A stretch of DNA of 64,000 nt from Eledone cirrhosa (GCA_964016885.1 OZ024741.1:36190749-36254748); one strand, 5' to 3'. Shown: positions 25,822 to 40,700, numbered from the stretch's first letter. Translations and numbers: made by a program. Notes: generated by a model not told the origin, from the sequence alone.

Positions 25822-28800
25822 GAACTGATCAGCCTATTGACTCTTCAGTCTATGGACTCTTCACTCTAAGAACTCTTCAGTCAATGGACTCTTCAGTCTA
25901 TGGTCTCTTCAGCCTAGGAACTCTTTACCCTAAGAACTCTTCAGCCTATGAACTCTTCAACCTATGGACTCTTCAGCCTATGGACTCTTCACCCTTAGAA
26001 CTCTTCAGCCTATGAACTCTTCACCCTAAGAACTCTTCATCCTATAGTCTCTTGAAACTATGAACTCTTCGGCCTATGAAATTTTCAGCCTATGGACTCT
26101 TCAGCCTATGGACTCTTCACCCTAAGAACCCTTCAGCCTGTGGACTCTTCAGCCTATGAACTCTTCAGCCTATGGACTCTTCACCCTATGGACTCTTCAC
26201 CCTAAGAACTCTTCAGGCTATGGACTCTTCACCCTAAGCACTCTTCAGCCTATGAACACTTCACACTATGAACTCTTCAGCCTATGGACTCTTCAGCCTA
26301 TGAACTCTTCACCCTTAGAACTCTTCAGGCTATTAACTCTTCACACTAAGAACACTTCAGCCTATGAACTCTTCACCCTAAGAACTCTTCAGCCTATGAA
26401 CTCTTCAGCCTATGAACTCTTCAGCCTGTGGACCTTTCAGTCTATGAACTCTTCACCCTAAGAACTCTTCAGCCTATGAACTCTTCCACCTATGGTCTAT
26501 AAAGCCTATGGACTCTTCTCCCTAAGCACTCTTCAGCCTATGAACTCTTTACTCTAAGAACTCTTCAGCCTGTGAACTCTTCGCCCTAAGAATTCTTCAG
26601 CCTGTGGGCTCTTCACCCGAAGAACTATGCAGCCTATGGACTCTTCAGCCTATGAACTCCTCAACCTATGGACTCTTCAGCCTATGAACTCTTCACCCTT
26701 AAAACTCTTCAGCCTATGAACTCTTCGCCCTAAGAACTCTTCAGCCTATGGACTCTTCAGCCAATGGACTCTTCAGCCTATGAACATTTCAGCCTATGGA
26801 CTCTTCAGCCTATGAACTCTTCACCCTTAGAACTCTTCAGGCTATTAAGTCTTCACCCTAAGATCTCATCAGCCTATGAACTCTTCAGCCTAAGAACAAT
26901 TCAGCCTATTTATTCTTCAGCCTATGGACTTTTAAGCCTATGAATTCATCACCCTAAGAACTCTTCAGCCTATGAACTCTTCAGCCTATGAACTCTTCAG
27001 CCTATGGACTCTTCAGCCAATGAACTCTTCACCCTAAGAACTCTTAAGCCTATGTACTCTTCAACCTATGGACTCTTCAGTCTTTGGACTCTTCATCTTA
27101 TGAACTCTTTACCCTAAGAACTCTTCAGCCTGTGAACTCTTCACCCTAAGAACTCTTCAGCCTATGGACTCTACAGCCTGTGGATTTTTCAGCCTATGGA
27201 CTCTTGAGCCTATAGAATCTTCAGCCTATGGACACTTCAGCCTATGAACTCTTCACACTAAGAACTCTTCAGCCTATGAACTCTTCAGCCTATGAACTCT
27301 TCAGCCTATGAACTCTTCCACCAAAGGACTCTTCAGCCTATGGACTATACACCCTAAGCACTCTTCAGGCTATGGACTCTTCAGCCTATGAACTCTTCTG
27401 CCTATGGACTCTTCAGCCTATGGACTCTTCAGCCTATGAACTCTTTACCCTAAGAACTCTTCAGCCTGTGAACTCTTCGTCCTAAGAATTCTTCAGGATA
27501 TGGGCTCTTCACCCGAAGAACTATTCAGCCTATGGACTCTTCAGCCTATGAACTCTTCACCCTTAGAACTCTTCAGCCTATGAATTCTTCACCCTAAGAA
27601 CTCTTCAGCCTATAGTCTCTTCAGAATATGGACTCTTCAGCCTATCAACTTTTGAGCCTATGGACTCTTCAGCCTATGGACTCTTCACCCTAAGAACCCT
27701 TCAGCCTATGGACTCTTCAGCCTATGAACTCTTCAGCCTATGGACTCTTCACCCTATGGACTCTTCACCCTAAGAACTCTTCAGCCTATGGACTCTTCAG
27801 TCTATGAATTCTTCAGCCTATGAACTGTTCACCCTTAGAACTCTTCAGCCTATGAACTCTTCACCCTAAGAACTCTTCAGCCTATATATTCTTCAACCTA
27901 TGGACTCTTTAGCCTATGCACTCTTCACCCTAAGAACTCTTCAGCCTATGAACTCTTCAGCCTATGAACTGATCAGCCTATTGACTCTTCAGTCTATGGA
28001 CTCTTCACTCTAAGAACTCTTCAGTCAATGGACTCTTCAGTCTATGGACTCTTCAGCCTAGGAACTCTTTACCCTAAGAACTCTTCAGCCTATGAACTCT
28101 TCAACCTATGGACTCTTCAGCCTATGGACTCTTCACCCTTAGAACTCTTCAGCCTATGAACTCTTCACCCTAAGAACTCTTCAGCCTATAGTCTCTTGAA
28201 ACTATGGACTCTTCGGCCTATGAAATTTTCAGCCTATGGACTCTTCAGCCTATGGACTCTTCACCCTAAGAACCCTTCAGCCTGTGGACTCTTCAGCCTA
28301 TGAACTCTTCAGCCTATGGACTCTTCACCCTATGGACTCTTCACCCTAAGAACTCTTCAGGCTATGGACTCTTCACCCTAAGCACTCTTCAGCCTATGAA
28401 CTCTTCAGTCTATGAACTCTTCAGCCTATGAACTATTCACCCTTAGAACTCTTCAGCCTATGAACTCTTCACCCTAAGAACTTTTTCAGCCTATGGATTC
28501 TTCAACGTATGGACTCTTTAGCCTATGAACTCTTCACCCTAAGAACTCTTCAGCCTATGAACTCTTCAGCCTATGAACTCTTCAGCCTATGGACTCTTCA
28601 GTCTATGGACTCTTCACTCTAAGAACTCTTCAGTCTATGGACTCTTCAGTCTATGGACTCTTCACTCTAAGAACTCTTCAGGCTATGAACTCTTCACTCT
28701 ATGAACTCTTCTCCCTCAGAACTTTTCAGCCTATGTACTCTTCACCGTAAAATCTCTTCAGCCTATCGACTCTTCTCCCTAAGAACTCTTCAGCCTATGG

Positions 28801-30505
28801 ACTCTTCAGCCTATGAATTCTTCCGCCTATGAACTGAACTCTTCACCCTAAGAACTCTTCAGCTTATGGACTCTTCAGCCTATGAACTCCTCAGCCTATG
28901 AAATATTCACCCTAAGAACTCTTCAGCTTATGGACTCTTCAGCCTATGAACTCTTCAGCCTATGGCCTCTTCAGCCTATGGACTCTTCGCGCTAAGAATT
29001 CTTCAGCCTATGGGCTATTCTGCCTATGAACTCTTCACCCTTAGAACTCTTCAGGCTACTAACTCTTCACCCTAAGAACTCTTCGGCCTATGAACTCTTC
29101 ACCCTAAGAACTCTTCAGCCTATAGACTCTTCAGCCTATGAACTCATCAGCCAATGAACTCTTCAGCCTATGGATTCTTCAGCCTATGAACTCTTCACCC
29201 TAAGAACTCTTGAGACTATGAACTCTTCCACCTATGCATTCTTCAGCCTATGGACTCTTCACCCTAAGCACTCTTCAGCCTATGGACTCTTCAACCTATA
29301 TATTCTTCAGCCTATGGACACTTCAGCCTATGAACTCTTCACACTAAGAACTCTTCACACTATGAACTCTTCAGCCTATGAACTCTTCAACATATGGAAT
29401 CTTCAGCCTATGGACTCTTCACACTAAGAACTCTTCAGCCTATGGACTCTTCACCCTAAAAACTCTTCAGTCTATGAACTCTTCAGTCTATGAACTCTTC
29501 AGCCTATGAACTGTTCACCCTTAGAACTCTTCAGCCTATGAACTCTTCACACTAAGAACTCTTCACCCAAGAACTCTTCAGCCTATGAACTGTTCACCCT
29601 AAGAACTCTTCAGCCTATGGACTCTTCACACTAAGAAGTCTTCAGCCTATGAACTGTTCACTCTTAGAACTCTTTAGCCTAGGAACTCTTCAGCCTATGG
29701 ACTCTTCAGCCTATGAACTCTTCACCCTTAGAACTCTTAAGCCTATGAAATCTTCACACTAAGAACTCTTCAGCCTATGGTCTCTTCAGCCTATGAACTC
29801 TTCAACCTTAGAACTCTTCAGGCTATTAACTCTTCACACTAAGAACTGTTCTGCCTATTAACTTTTCACCCTAAGAACTCTTCAGCCTATGGATTCTTCA
29901 GCCTATGGACTCTTAAGCCTATGAACTCTTCACCCTAAAAACTCTTCAGCCTATGGCTCTTCAGCCTATGCACTCTTCACCCTAAGAACTCTTCAGCCTA
30001 TGGACTCTTCAGCCTATGAATATTTCAGCCTATGGACTCTTCAGCCTATGGACTCTTCACCCTAAGAACTCTTCAGCCTATGGACTCTTCACCCTAAGCA
30101 CTCTTCAGCCTATGAACTATTCAGGCTATGAACTCTTCAGTCTATGATCTGTTCACACTTAGAACTCTTCAGCCTATGAACTCTTCAGCCTATGGTCTCT
30201 TCACCCTAAGAACTTTTCAGCCTATGAACTCTTCACCCTAAGAGCTCTTCAGCCTATGGATTCTTCAGCCTATGAACTCTTCACCCAAGAACTCTTCAGC
30301 CTATGAACTCTTCACCCTAAGAACTCTTCAGCCTATGGACTCTTCAGCCTATTAACTCTTCAGCCTATGAACTCTCCACCATAAAAACTCTTCAGACTAT
30401 AGATTCTTCACACTAATTAATCTTCAGCTTATGGACTCTTCAGCCTATGAAATCTTCAGCCTATGGACTCTTCAGCCTATGGACTCTTCACACTAAGAAC
30501 TATTC
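25822..30505 (+). repeat. 4,723-bp tandem unit, copy 2
   Basis: The offset to copy 1 is 4723 in the left half and 4771 in the right half, because this copy keeps the 48 bp lost near 23570. Further small differences include a loss of about four monomers near 30425 relative to 25680. The right end passes without a break into the rest of block beta copy 2, so this unit supplies beta's left 2.2 kb. Confidence 0.86.
26240..28383 (+). repeat. 2,144-bp unit, copy 3, inside the second 4,723-bp unit
   Basis: Third copy of the 2,144-bp unit, with TGGTCTATAAAGCC at 26493 and AGGATATGG at 27495, each 4,723 bp from the second copy. It shares TATGTACTCTTCAACC near 27053 with copy 2 (22329), where copy 1 has TATGAACTCTTCAACC near 20186. 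Copies 2 and 3 are thus closer to each other than to copy 1, as expected if 2,144-bp doubling preceded duplication of the 4,723-bp compound. Confidence 0.8.
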
Positions 30506-33500
30506 AGCCTATGGACTCTTCACCCTAAGAACTCTTCAGTCTATGAACGCTTCATTCTATGAACTCTTCAGCCTATGAACTGTTCACCCTTAGAATTCTT
30601 CAGCCTATGAACTCTTCAACCTTAGGACTCTTAAGGCTATTATCTCTTCACCCAAGAACTCTTCAGGCTATGAACTCTTCACCCTAAGAACTCTTCAACC
30701 TATGGACACTTCAGCCTATGAACTCTTCACACTAAGAACTCTTCAGCATATGAACTCTTCAGCCTATTAACTCTTCACCCTAAGAACTCTTCAGCCTATG
30801 GACTCTTCAGCCTATGAATTCTTCAGCCTATGGACTCATCAGCCTATGGACTCTTCACGCTAAGAATTCTTCAGCCTATGGAGTATTCTGCCTATGAACT
30901 CTTCACCCTTATAACTTTTCAGGCTATTAACTCTTCACCCTATGAACTCTTCAGCCTATGGACTCTTCAACCAATGAACTCTTCACCCTAAGAACTCTTC
31001 AGCCTATGAACTCTTCAACCTATGGACACTTCAGACAATAGACTCTTCATTCTAAGAACTCTTCAGCCTATGGACTCTTAAGCCTATGAATTCTTCACCT
31101 TAAGAACTCTTAAGCCTATGAACTCTTCAGCCTATGAACTCTTCAGCCTATGGACTCTTCAGTCTTTGGACTCTTCACGCTAAGAATTCTTCAGCCTATG
31201 GACTATTCTGCCTATGAACTCTTCACACTTAGAACTCTTCTGGCTATTAACTCTTCACCCTAAGAACTCTTCGGCCTATGAACTCTTCACCCTAAGAACT
31301 CTTCAGCCTAAGAACTCTTCAGCCTATGAACTCTTCACACTAAGAACTCTTCAGTCTATGAACTCTTCCACCTAAGGACTCTTAAGTTTATGGACTCTTC
31401 ACCCTAAGCACTCTTCACCCTAAGAACTCTTCAGCCTATGGACTATTCAGCCTCCGACTCTTCAGCCTATGGACTCTTCAGCCTATGGACTATTCAGCCT
31501 ATGAACTCTTTACCCTAAGAACTCTTCAGCCTGTGAACTCTTCGCCCTAAGTATTCTTCAGCCTATGGGCTCTTCACCCGAAGAACTATTCAGGCTATGG
31601 ACTCTTCAGCCAATGAACTCCTCAACCTATGGACTCTTCAGCCTATGAACTCTTCACACTTAAAACTCTTCAGACTATGAACTCTTCAGCCTATGGACTC
31701 TTCAGCCTATGGACTCTTCAGCCTATGAACCTTTCAGCCTATTGACTCTTCAGCCTAGGGACTCTTCACCCTAAGAACTCTTCAGCCAATGGACTCTTCG
31801 GCCTATGAACTCTTCAGCCTATGATCTGTTCTGCCTATGAACTGTTCACCCTTAGAACTCTTCAGCCTAAGAACTCTTCACCCTAAGAACTCTTCAGCCT
31901 ATGGACTCTTCAGTCTATAGATTCTTCAGCCTACGATCTCTTCAACCTATGGACTCTTCAGCCTATGGACTCTTCACACTAAGAACTATTCAGCCTATGG
32001 AGTCTTCACCCTAAGAACTCTTCAGTCTATGAACTCTTCAGTCTATGAACTCTTCAGCCTATGAACTGTTCACCCTTAGAACTCCTCAGCCTATGAACTC
32101 TTCAGCCTATGGACTCTTCAGCCTATGGACTCTTCACCCTAAGAAGTCTTCAGCCTATGAACTGTTCACTCTTAGAAATCTTTAGCCTAAGAACTGTTCA
32201 GCCTATGGACTCTTAAGCCTATGAACTATTCACCCTTAGATCTCTTCAGCCTATGAACTCTTCACACTAAGAACTCTTCAGCCTATGGTCTCTTCAGCCT
32301 ATGAACTCTTCACCCTTAGAACTCTTCATGCTATTAACTCTTCACACTAAGAACTCTTCAGCCTATTAACATTTCACCCTAAGAACTATTCAGCCTATGG
32401 ATTCTTCAAGCTATGGACTATTAGGCCTATGAACTCTTCACATTAAGAACTCTTCAGCCTATGAACTCTTCACCCTAAAAACTCTTCAGCCTCTGAACTC
32501 TTCAGCCTATGAACTTTTCAGCCTATGGACTCTTCAGCCAATGAACTCTTCACCCTAAGAACTCGTCAGCCTATGAACTTTTCAACCTATGGCCTCTTCA
32601 TCCTATGGACTCTTCATTCTAAGAACTCTTCAGCCTATGGACTCTTCAGCCTATGAACTCTTCACCCTAAGAACTCTTCAGCTTATGGACTCTTCAGCCT
32701 ATGAATTCTTCAGCCTATTGTCTCTCCAGCCTATGGACTCTTCACGCTAATAATTCTTCAGCCTATGGAGTATTCTGCCTATGAACTCTTCACCCTTAGA
32801 ACTCTTCAGGCTATTAAATCTTCACCCTAAGAACTCTTCAGCCTATGGATTCTTCAGCCTATAGACTCTTAAGCCTATGAACTCTTCACCCTAAGAATTC
32901 TTAAGCCTATGAACTCTTCAGCCTATGGACTCCTCAGCCAATGAACTCTTCACCCTAAGAACTCTTCAGCCTATGAATTCTTCAACCTATGGACTCTTCA
33001 GCCTATGGACTCTTCACTCTAAGAATTCTTCAGGCTATTAACTCTTCACCCTAAGAACTCTTCGGCCTATGAACTCTTCACCCTAAGAACTCTTCAACCT
33101 ATGGACTCTTCAGCCTATGGACTCTTCATTCTAAGAACTCTTCAGCCTATGGACTCTTCAGCCTCTGAAATCTCCACCCTAAGAACTCTTCAGCTTGTGG
33201 AGTCTTCAGCCTATGAATTCTTCAGCCTATGGACTCATCAGCCTATGGACTCTTCACGCTAAGAATTCTTCAGCCTATGGAGTATTCTGCCTATGAACTC
33301 TTCACCCTTATTACTTTTCAGGCTATTAACTCTTCACCCTATGAACTCTTCAGCCTATGGACTCTTCAGCCAATGAACTCTTCACCCTAGGAACTCTTCA
33401 GCCTATGAACTCTTCAACATATGGACACTTCAGACAATGGACTCTTCATTCTAAGAACTCTTCAGCCTATGGACTCTTAAGCCTATTAATTCTTCACCCT

Positions 33501-36500
33501 AAGAACTCTTAAGCCTATCAACTCTTCAGCCTATGAACTCTTCAGCCTATGGATTCTTCAGTCTTTGGACTCTTCACGCTAAGAATTCTTCAGCCTATGG
33601 ACTATTCTGCCTATGAACTCTTCACACTTAGAACTCTTCAGGCTATTAACTCTTCACCCTAAGAACTCTTCGGCCTATGAACTCTTCACCCTATAAACTA
33701 TTCAGCCTATGGACTCATCAGCCTATGAACTCTTCACCCTAAGAACTCTTCAGCCTATGAACTCTTCAGCCTATGAACTCTTCAGCTAATGGACTCTTCA
33801 GCCTATTAACTCTTCACACTAAGGACTGTTAAGTTTATGGACTCTTCACCCTAAGCACTCTTCACCCTCAGAACTCTTCAGCCTATGGACTATTCAGCCT
33901 CCGACTCTTCAGCCTATGGACTCATCAGCCTATGGACTATTCAGCCTATGAACTCTTTACCCTAAGAACTCTTCAACCTGTGAACTCTTCGCCCTAAGTA
34001 TTCTTCAGCCTATGGGCTCTTCACCCGAAGAACTATTCAGGCTATGGACTCTTCAGCCTATGAACTCTTCACACTTAAAACTCTTCAGACTATGAACTCT
34101 TCAGCCTATGGACTCTTCAGCCTATGGACTCTTCAGCCTATGAACTTTTCAGCCTATTGACTCTTCAGCCTAGGGACTCTTCACCCTAAGAACTCTTCAG
34201 CCTATGGACTCTTCGGCCTATGAACTCTTCAGCCTATGATCTCTTCTGCCTATGAACTGTTCACCCTTAGAACTCTTCAGCCTAAGAACTCTTCACCCTA
34301 AGAACTCTTCAGCCTATGGATTCTTCAGTCTATAGATTCTTCAGCCTACGAACTCTTCAGCCTATGAACACATCAGGCTATTAACTCTTCACCCTAAGAA
34401 CTCTTCAGCCTATGGACTCTTCAGCCTATGGACTCTTCACTCTATGGACTCTTCAGCCTATGGATTTTTCAGCCTATGAACTATTCAGCCTATGGACTTT
34501 CAGCCTATGGACTATTCACCCTAAGAACTCTTCAGCCTATGAACTCTTCACCCTAAGCACTCTTCAGCCTATGAACTCTTCAGTCTATGAACTCTTCTGC
34601 CTATGAACTGTTCAGCCTTAGAACTCTTCAGCCTATGAACTCTTCACCCTCAGAACTCTTCAGCCTATGGACTCTTCAGTCTATAGACTCTTCAGCCTAT
34701 GAACTTTTCACCCTATGGAATCTTCACCCTAAGCACATTTCAGCCTATGAACTCTTCAGTCTATGGACGCTTCCTCCTATGAACTATTCAGCCTATGGAC
34801 TCTTCAGCCTATGAACTCTTCACCCAAGAACTCTTCAGCCTATGGACTCTTCACCCTGAGAAGTCTTCAGCCTATGAACTGTTCACTCTTAGAACTCATC
34901 AGCCTAAGGACACTTCCCCCTAAGCACTCTTCAGCCTATGGACTCGTCAACCTATATACTCCTCAGCCTATGGACACTTCAGGCTATGAACCCTATCACA
35001 TTAAGAACTCTTGAGCCTATGAACTCTTCAGCCTATGAACTCTTCACCCTAAGAACTCTTCAGCCTATAGACTCTTCAGCCTATGAACTCTTAGGCCTAT
35101 GGACTCTTCAGCCTATGGACTCTTCAGCCTATGAACTCTTCACCCTAAGAGCTCTTCAGCCAATGGACTCTTCAGCCTATGAACTCTTAGGCCTATGGAC
35201 TCTTCAAGCCTATGGACTCTTCACACTAAGAATTCTTCAGCCTATGGACTATTCACCCTAAGAACTCTTCAGCCTATGGACTCTTCAGTCTATGTACTCT
35301 TCAGCCTATGAACTCTTCACCCTTAGAACTCTACAGGCTATTATCTCTTCACCCAAGAACTCTTCAGCCTATGAACTCTTCACCCTAAGAACCCTTCAGC
35401 CTATGGACTCTCAGCCTATGGACTCTTCACCCTAAGAAGTCTTCAGCCTATGAACTGTTCACTATTAGAACTCTTTAGCCTAAGAACTGTTTAGCCTATG
35501 AACTCGTCAGCCTATGAACTCTTCAGCCTTAGACTCTTCAGCCCATGAACTCTTCACACTAAGAACTCTTCAACCTATGGACTCTTCAGCCTATGAACTC
35601 TTCACCCATAGAACTCTTCACTCTATGAACTCTTCACCCTAAGATCTCATCAGCCTATGAACTCTTCACTGTAAGAACTCCTCAGCCTATGGATTCTTCA
35701 GCCTATGGACTCTTAAGCCTATAAACTCTTCACCATTAGAACTCTTCAGCCTATGAACTCTACACCCTAAGAACTCTTCAGCCTATGAACTCTTCATCCT
35801 AAGAACTCTTCAGCCTATGGACTCTTCAGCCTATGAACTCTTCACCCAAGAACTCTTCAGCCTATGAACTCTTCACCCTAAGAACTGTTCAGCCTATGAA
35901 CTCTTCAGCCTATTAACTCTTCAGCCTATGGACTCTTCAGCCAATGAACTCTTCACCCTAAGAAATGTTCAGCCTATGAACTCTTCAACCTATGGACTCT
36001 TCAGCCTATGGAATCTTCACTCTAAGAACTCTTCAGCTTGTGAACTCTTCACCCTAAGAACTCTTCAGCCTAATGAACTCTTCAGGCTATAAACTCTTCA
36101 CTCTATGAACTCTTCACCCTAAGAACTCTTCAGCCTATGAACTCTTCACCATAAAAATTCTTCAGCCTATGGACTCTTCACCCTAAGAACTCTTCAGCCT
36201 ATGGACTCTTCAGCCTATGAACTCTTCAGCCTATGGACACTTCAGCCCATGAACTCTTCACCCTAAGAACTCTTAAGCCTATGAAATCTTCAGGCTATGA
36301 ACTCTTCAGCCTATGGACTCCTCAGCCAATGAACTCTTCACTCTAAGAACTCTTCAGCTTATGGACTATTCAGCCTATGAACTATTCAGCCTATGGACTC
36401 TTCAGCCTATGGACTCTTCACGCTAAGAATTCTTCAGCCTATGGACTATTCTGCCTATGAACTCTTCACCCTTAGAACTCTTCGGGCTATTAACCCTTCA

Positions 36501-37430
36501 CCCTAACATCTCATTAGCCTATGAACTCTTCACCTAAGAACTATTCAGCCTATGGACTCTTAAGCCTATGAACTCTTCAGCCTATGGACTCTTCAGCCAA
36601 TGAACTCTTCACCCTAAGAACTCTTCAGCCTATGAACTCTTCAACCTATGGACTCTTCAGCCTATGGAATCTTCACTCTAGGAACTCTTCAGCCTATGGA
36701 CTCTTCAGTCTATGGACTATTCGGCCTATGAACTCTTTACCCTAAGAAATCTTCAGCCTGTGAATTCTTCACCCTAAGAACTCTTCAGCCTATGGGCTCT
36801 TCACCCTAAGAACTCTTCAGCCTATGAACTCTTCACCATACAAACTCTTCAGCCTATGGACTCTTCACCCTAAGAACTCTTCAGCCTATGGACTCTTCAT
36901 CCTATGAACTCTTCAGCCTATGGACTCTTCAGCCTATGGACTCTTCACACTAAGAACTCTTCAGCCTATGGACTCTTCAACCTAAAAACTCTTCAGTCTA
37001 TGAATTCTTCAGTCTATGAACTCTTCAGCCCATGAACTGTTCACCCTTAGAACTCTTCAGCCTATGAACTCTTCACCCTTAGAACTTTTCAGGCTATTAT
37101 CTCTTCACCGAAGAACTCTTCAGCCTATGAACTCTTCACCCTAAGAACTCTTCAGCCTATGGACTCTTCAGCCTATGGACTCTTCACCCTAAGATGTCTT
37201 CAGCCTATGAACTGTTCACTCTTAGAAATCTTTAGCCTAAGAACTCATCGGCCTATGAACTGTTCAGCCTATGGACTCTTCAGCCAATGAACTCTTCACC
37301 GTAAGAACTCTTCAGCCTATGAACTCTTCAACCTATGGACTCTTCAGCCTATGGACACTTCACCCTAAGAAATCTTCTGCCTATGAACTCTTCAGGCTAT
37401 GAACTCTTCATTCTATGAACTCTTCACCCT
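28272..37430 (+). repeat. Higher-order block beta, copy 2
   Basis: Colinear copy of 1893-10980. Compared with copy 1 it has the 5-bp GAACT duplication at 28831, extra monomers near 30130 and 31480, and many scattered substitutions. Its right third (33763 onward) is also the first copy of a 4.03-kb tandem pair, and part of it (31270-36442) recurs at 41592-46892. Confidence 0.82.
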
Positions 37431-37789
37431 AAGAACTCTTCGGCCTATGAACTCTTCACCCTAAGAACTATTCAGCCTATGGACTCATCAGCCTATGAAC
37501 TCTTCACCCTAAGAACTCTTCACCCTAAGAACTCTTCGGCCTATGAACTCTTCACCCTAAGAACTCTTCAGCCTAAGAACTCTTCAGCCTATGAACTCTT
37601 CACACTAAGAACTCTTCAGTCTATGAACTCTTCCACCTAAGGACTCTTAAGTTTATGGACTCTTCAACCTAAGCACTCTTCACCCTAAGAACTCTTCAGC
37701 CTATGGACTATTCAGCCTCCGACTCTTCAGCCTATGGACTCTTCAGCCTATGGACTATTCAGCCTATGAACTCTTTACCCTAAGAAATC
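33763..37789 (+). repeat. 4.03-kb tandem unit, copy 1
   Basis: GCTAATGGACTC marks the start at 33785 and again at 37810, 4025 bp later. Further right the offset is 4057 (for example, the matching 64-residue frames at 34412 and 38469), because this copy lacks two monomers near 34055 that copy 2 has. The join at about 37790 shows CCCTAAGAAATCTTCAGCC running into the GCTAATGG landmark. Confidence 0.85.
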
Positions 37790-40700
37790 TTCAGCCTATG
37801 AACTCTTCAGCTAATGGACTCTTCAGCCTATTAACTCTTCACACTAAGGACTGTTAAGTTTATGGACTCTTCACCCTAAGCACTCTTCACCCTAAGAACT
37901 CTTCAGCCTATGGACTATTCAGCCTCCGACTCTTCAGCCTATGGACTCATCAGCCTATGGACTATTCAGCCTATGAACTCTTTACCCTAAGAACTCTTCA
38001 GCCTGTGAACTCTTCGCCCTAAGTATTCTTCAGCCTATGGGCTCTTCACCCGAAGAACTATTCAGGCTATGGACTCTTCAGCCAATGAACTCCTCAACCT
38101 ATGGACTCTTCAGCCTATGAACTCTTCACACTTAAAACTCTTCAGACTATGAACTCTTCAGCCTATGGACTCTTCAGCCTATGGACTCTTCAGCCTATGA
38201 ACTTTTCAGCCTATTGACTCTTCAGCCTAGGGACTCTTCACCCTAAGAACTCTTCAGCCTATGGACTCTTCGGCCTATGAACTCTTCAGCCTATGATCTC
38301 TTCTGCCTATGAACTGTTCACCCTTAGAACTCTTCAGCCTAAGAACTCTTCACCCTAAGAACTCTTCAGCCTATGGACTCTTCAGTCTATAGATTCTTCA
38401 GCCTACGAACTCTTCAGCCTATGAACACATCAGGCTATTAACTCTTCACCCTAAGAACTCTTCAGCCTATGGACTCTTCAGCCTATGGACTCTTCACTCT
38501 ATGGACTCTTCAGCCTATGGATTTTTCAGCCTATGAACTATTCAGCCTATGGACTTTCAGCCTATGGACTATTCACCCTAAGAACTCTTCAGCCTATGAA
38601 CTCTTCACCCTAAGCACTCTTCAGCCTATGAACTCTTCAGTCTATGAACTCTTCTGCCTATGAACTGTTCAGCCTTAGAACTCTTCAGCCTATGAACTCT
38701 TCACCCTCAGAACTCTTCAGCCTATGGACTCTTCAGTCTATAGACTCTTCAGCCTATGAACTTTTCACCCTATGGAATCTTCACCCTAAGCACATTTCAG
38801 CCTATGAACTCTTCAGTCTATGGACGCTTCCTCCTATGAACTATTCAGCCTATGGACTCTTCAGCCTATGAACTCTTCACCCAAGAACTCTTCAGCCTAT
38901 GGACTCTTCACCCTGAGAAGTCTTCAGCCTATGAACTGTTCACTCTTAGAACTCATCAGCCTAAGGACACTTCCCCCTAAGCACTCTTCAGCCTATGGAC
39001 TCGTCAACCTATATACTCCTCAGCCTATGGACACTTCAGGCTATGAACCCTATCACATTAAGAACTCTTGAGCCTATGAACTCTTCAGCCTATGAACTCT
39101 TCACCCTAAGAATTCTTCAGCCTATAGACTCTTCAGCCTATGAACTCTTAGGCCTATGGACTCTTCAGCCTATGGACTCTTCAGCCTATGAACTCTTCAC
39201 CCTAAGAGCTCTTCAGCCAATGGACTCTTCAGCCTATGAACTCTTAGGCCTATGGACTCTTCAAGCCTATGGACTCTTCACACTAAGAATTCTTCAGCCT
39301 ATGGACTATTCACCCTAAGAACTCTTCAGCCTATGAACTCTTCAGTCTATGTACTCTTCAGCCTATGAACTCTTCACCCTTAGAACTCTACAGGCTATTA
39401 TCTCTTCACCCAAGAACTCTTCAGCCTATGAACTCTTCACCCTAAGAACCCTTCAGCCTATGGACTCTCAGCCTATGGACTCTTCACCCTAAGAAGTCTT
39501 CAGCCTATGAACTGTTCACTATTAGAACTCTTTAGCCTAAGAACTGTTTAGCCTATGAACTCGTCAGCCTATGAACTCTTCAGCCTTAGACTCTTCAGCC
39601 CATGAACTCTTCACACTAAGAACTCTTCAACCTATGGACTCTTCAGCCTATGAACTCTTCACCCATAGAACTCTTCACTCTATGAACTCTTCACCCTAAG
39701 ATCTCATCAGCCTATGAACTCTTCACTGTAAGAACTCCTCAGCCTATGGATTCTTCAGCCTATGGACTCTTAAGCCTATAAACTCTTCACCATTAGAACT
39801 CTTCAGCCTATGAACTCTTCACCCTAAGAACTCTTCAGCCTATGAACTCTTCATCCTAAGAACTCTTCAGCCTATGGACTCTTCAGCCTATGAACTCTTC
39901 ACCCAAGAACTCTTCAGCCTATGAACTCTTCACCCTAAGAACTGTTCAGCCTATGAACTCTTCAGCCTATTAACTCTTCAGCCTATGGACTCTTCAGCCA
40001 ATGAACTCTTCACCCTAAGAAATGTTCAGCCTATGAACTCTTCAACCTATGGACTCTTCAGCCTATGGAATCTTCACTCTAAGAACTCTTCAGCTTGTGA
40101 ACTCTTCACCCTAAGAACTCTTCAGCCTAATGAACTCTTCAGGCTATAAACTCTTCACTCTATGAACTCTTCACCCTAAGAACTCTTCAGCCTATGAACT
40201 CTTCACCATAAAAATTCTTCAGCGTATGGACTCTTCACCCTAAGAACTCTTCAGCCTATGGACTCTTCAGCCTATGAACTCTTCAGCCTATGGACACTTC
40301 AGCCCATGAACTCTTCACCCTAAGAACTCTTAAGCCTATGAAATCTTCAGGCTATGAACTCTTCAGCCTATGGACTCCTCAGCCAATGAACTCTTCACTC
40401 TAAGAACTCTTCAGCTTATGGACTATTCAGCCTATGAACTATTCAGCCTATGGACTCTTCAGCCTATGGACTCTTCACGCTAAGAATTCTTCAGCCTATG
40501 GACTATTCTGCCTATGAACTCTTCACCCTTAGAACTCTTCGGGCTATTAACTCTTCACCCTAACATCTCATTAGCCTATGAACTCTTCACCTAAGAACTA
40601 TTCAGCCTATGGACTCTTAAGCCTATGAACTCTTCAGCCTATGGACTCTTCAGCCAATGAACTCTTCACCCTAAGAACTCTTCAGCCTATGAACTCTTCA

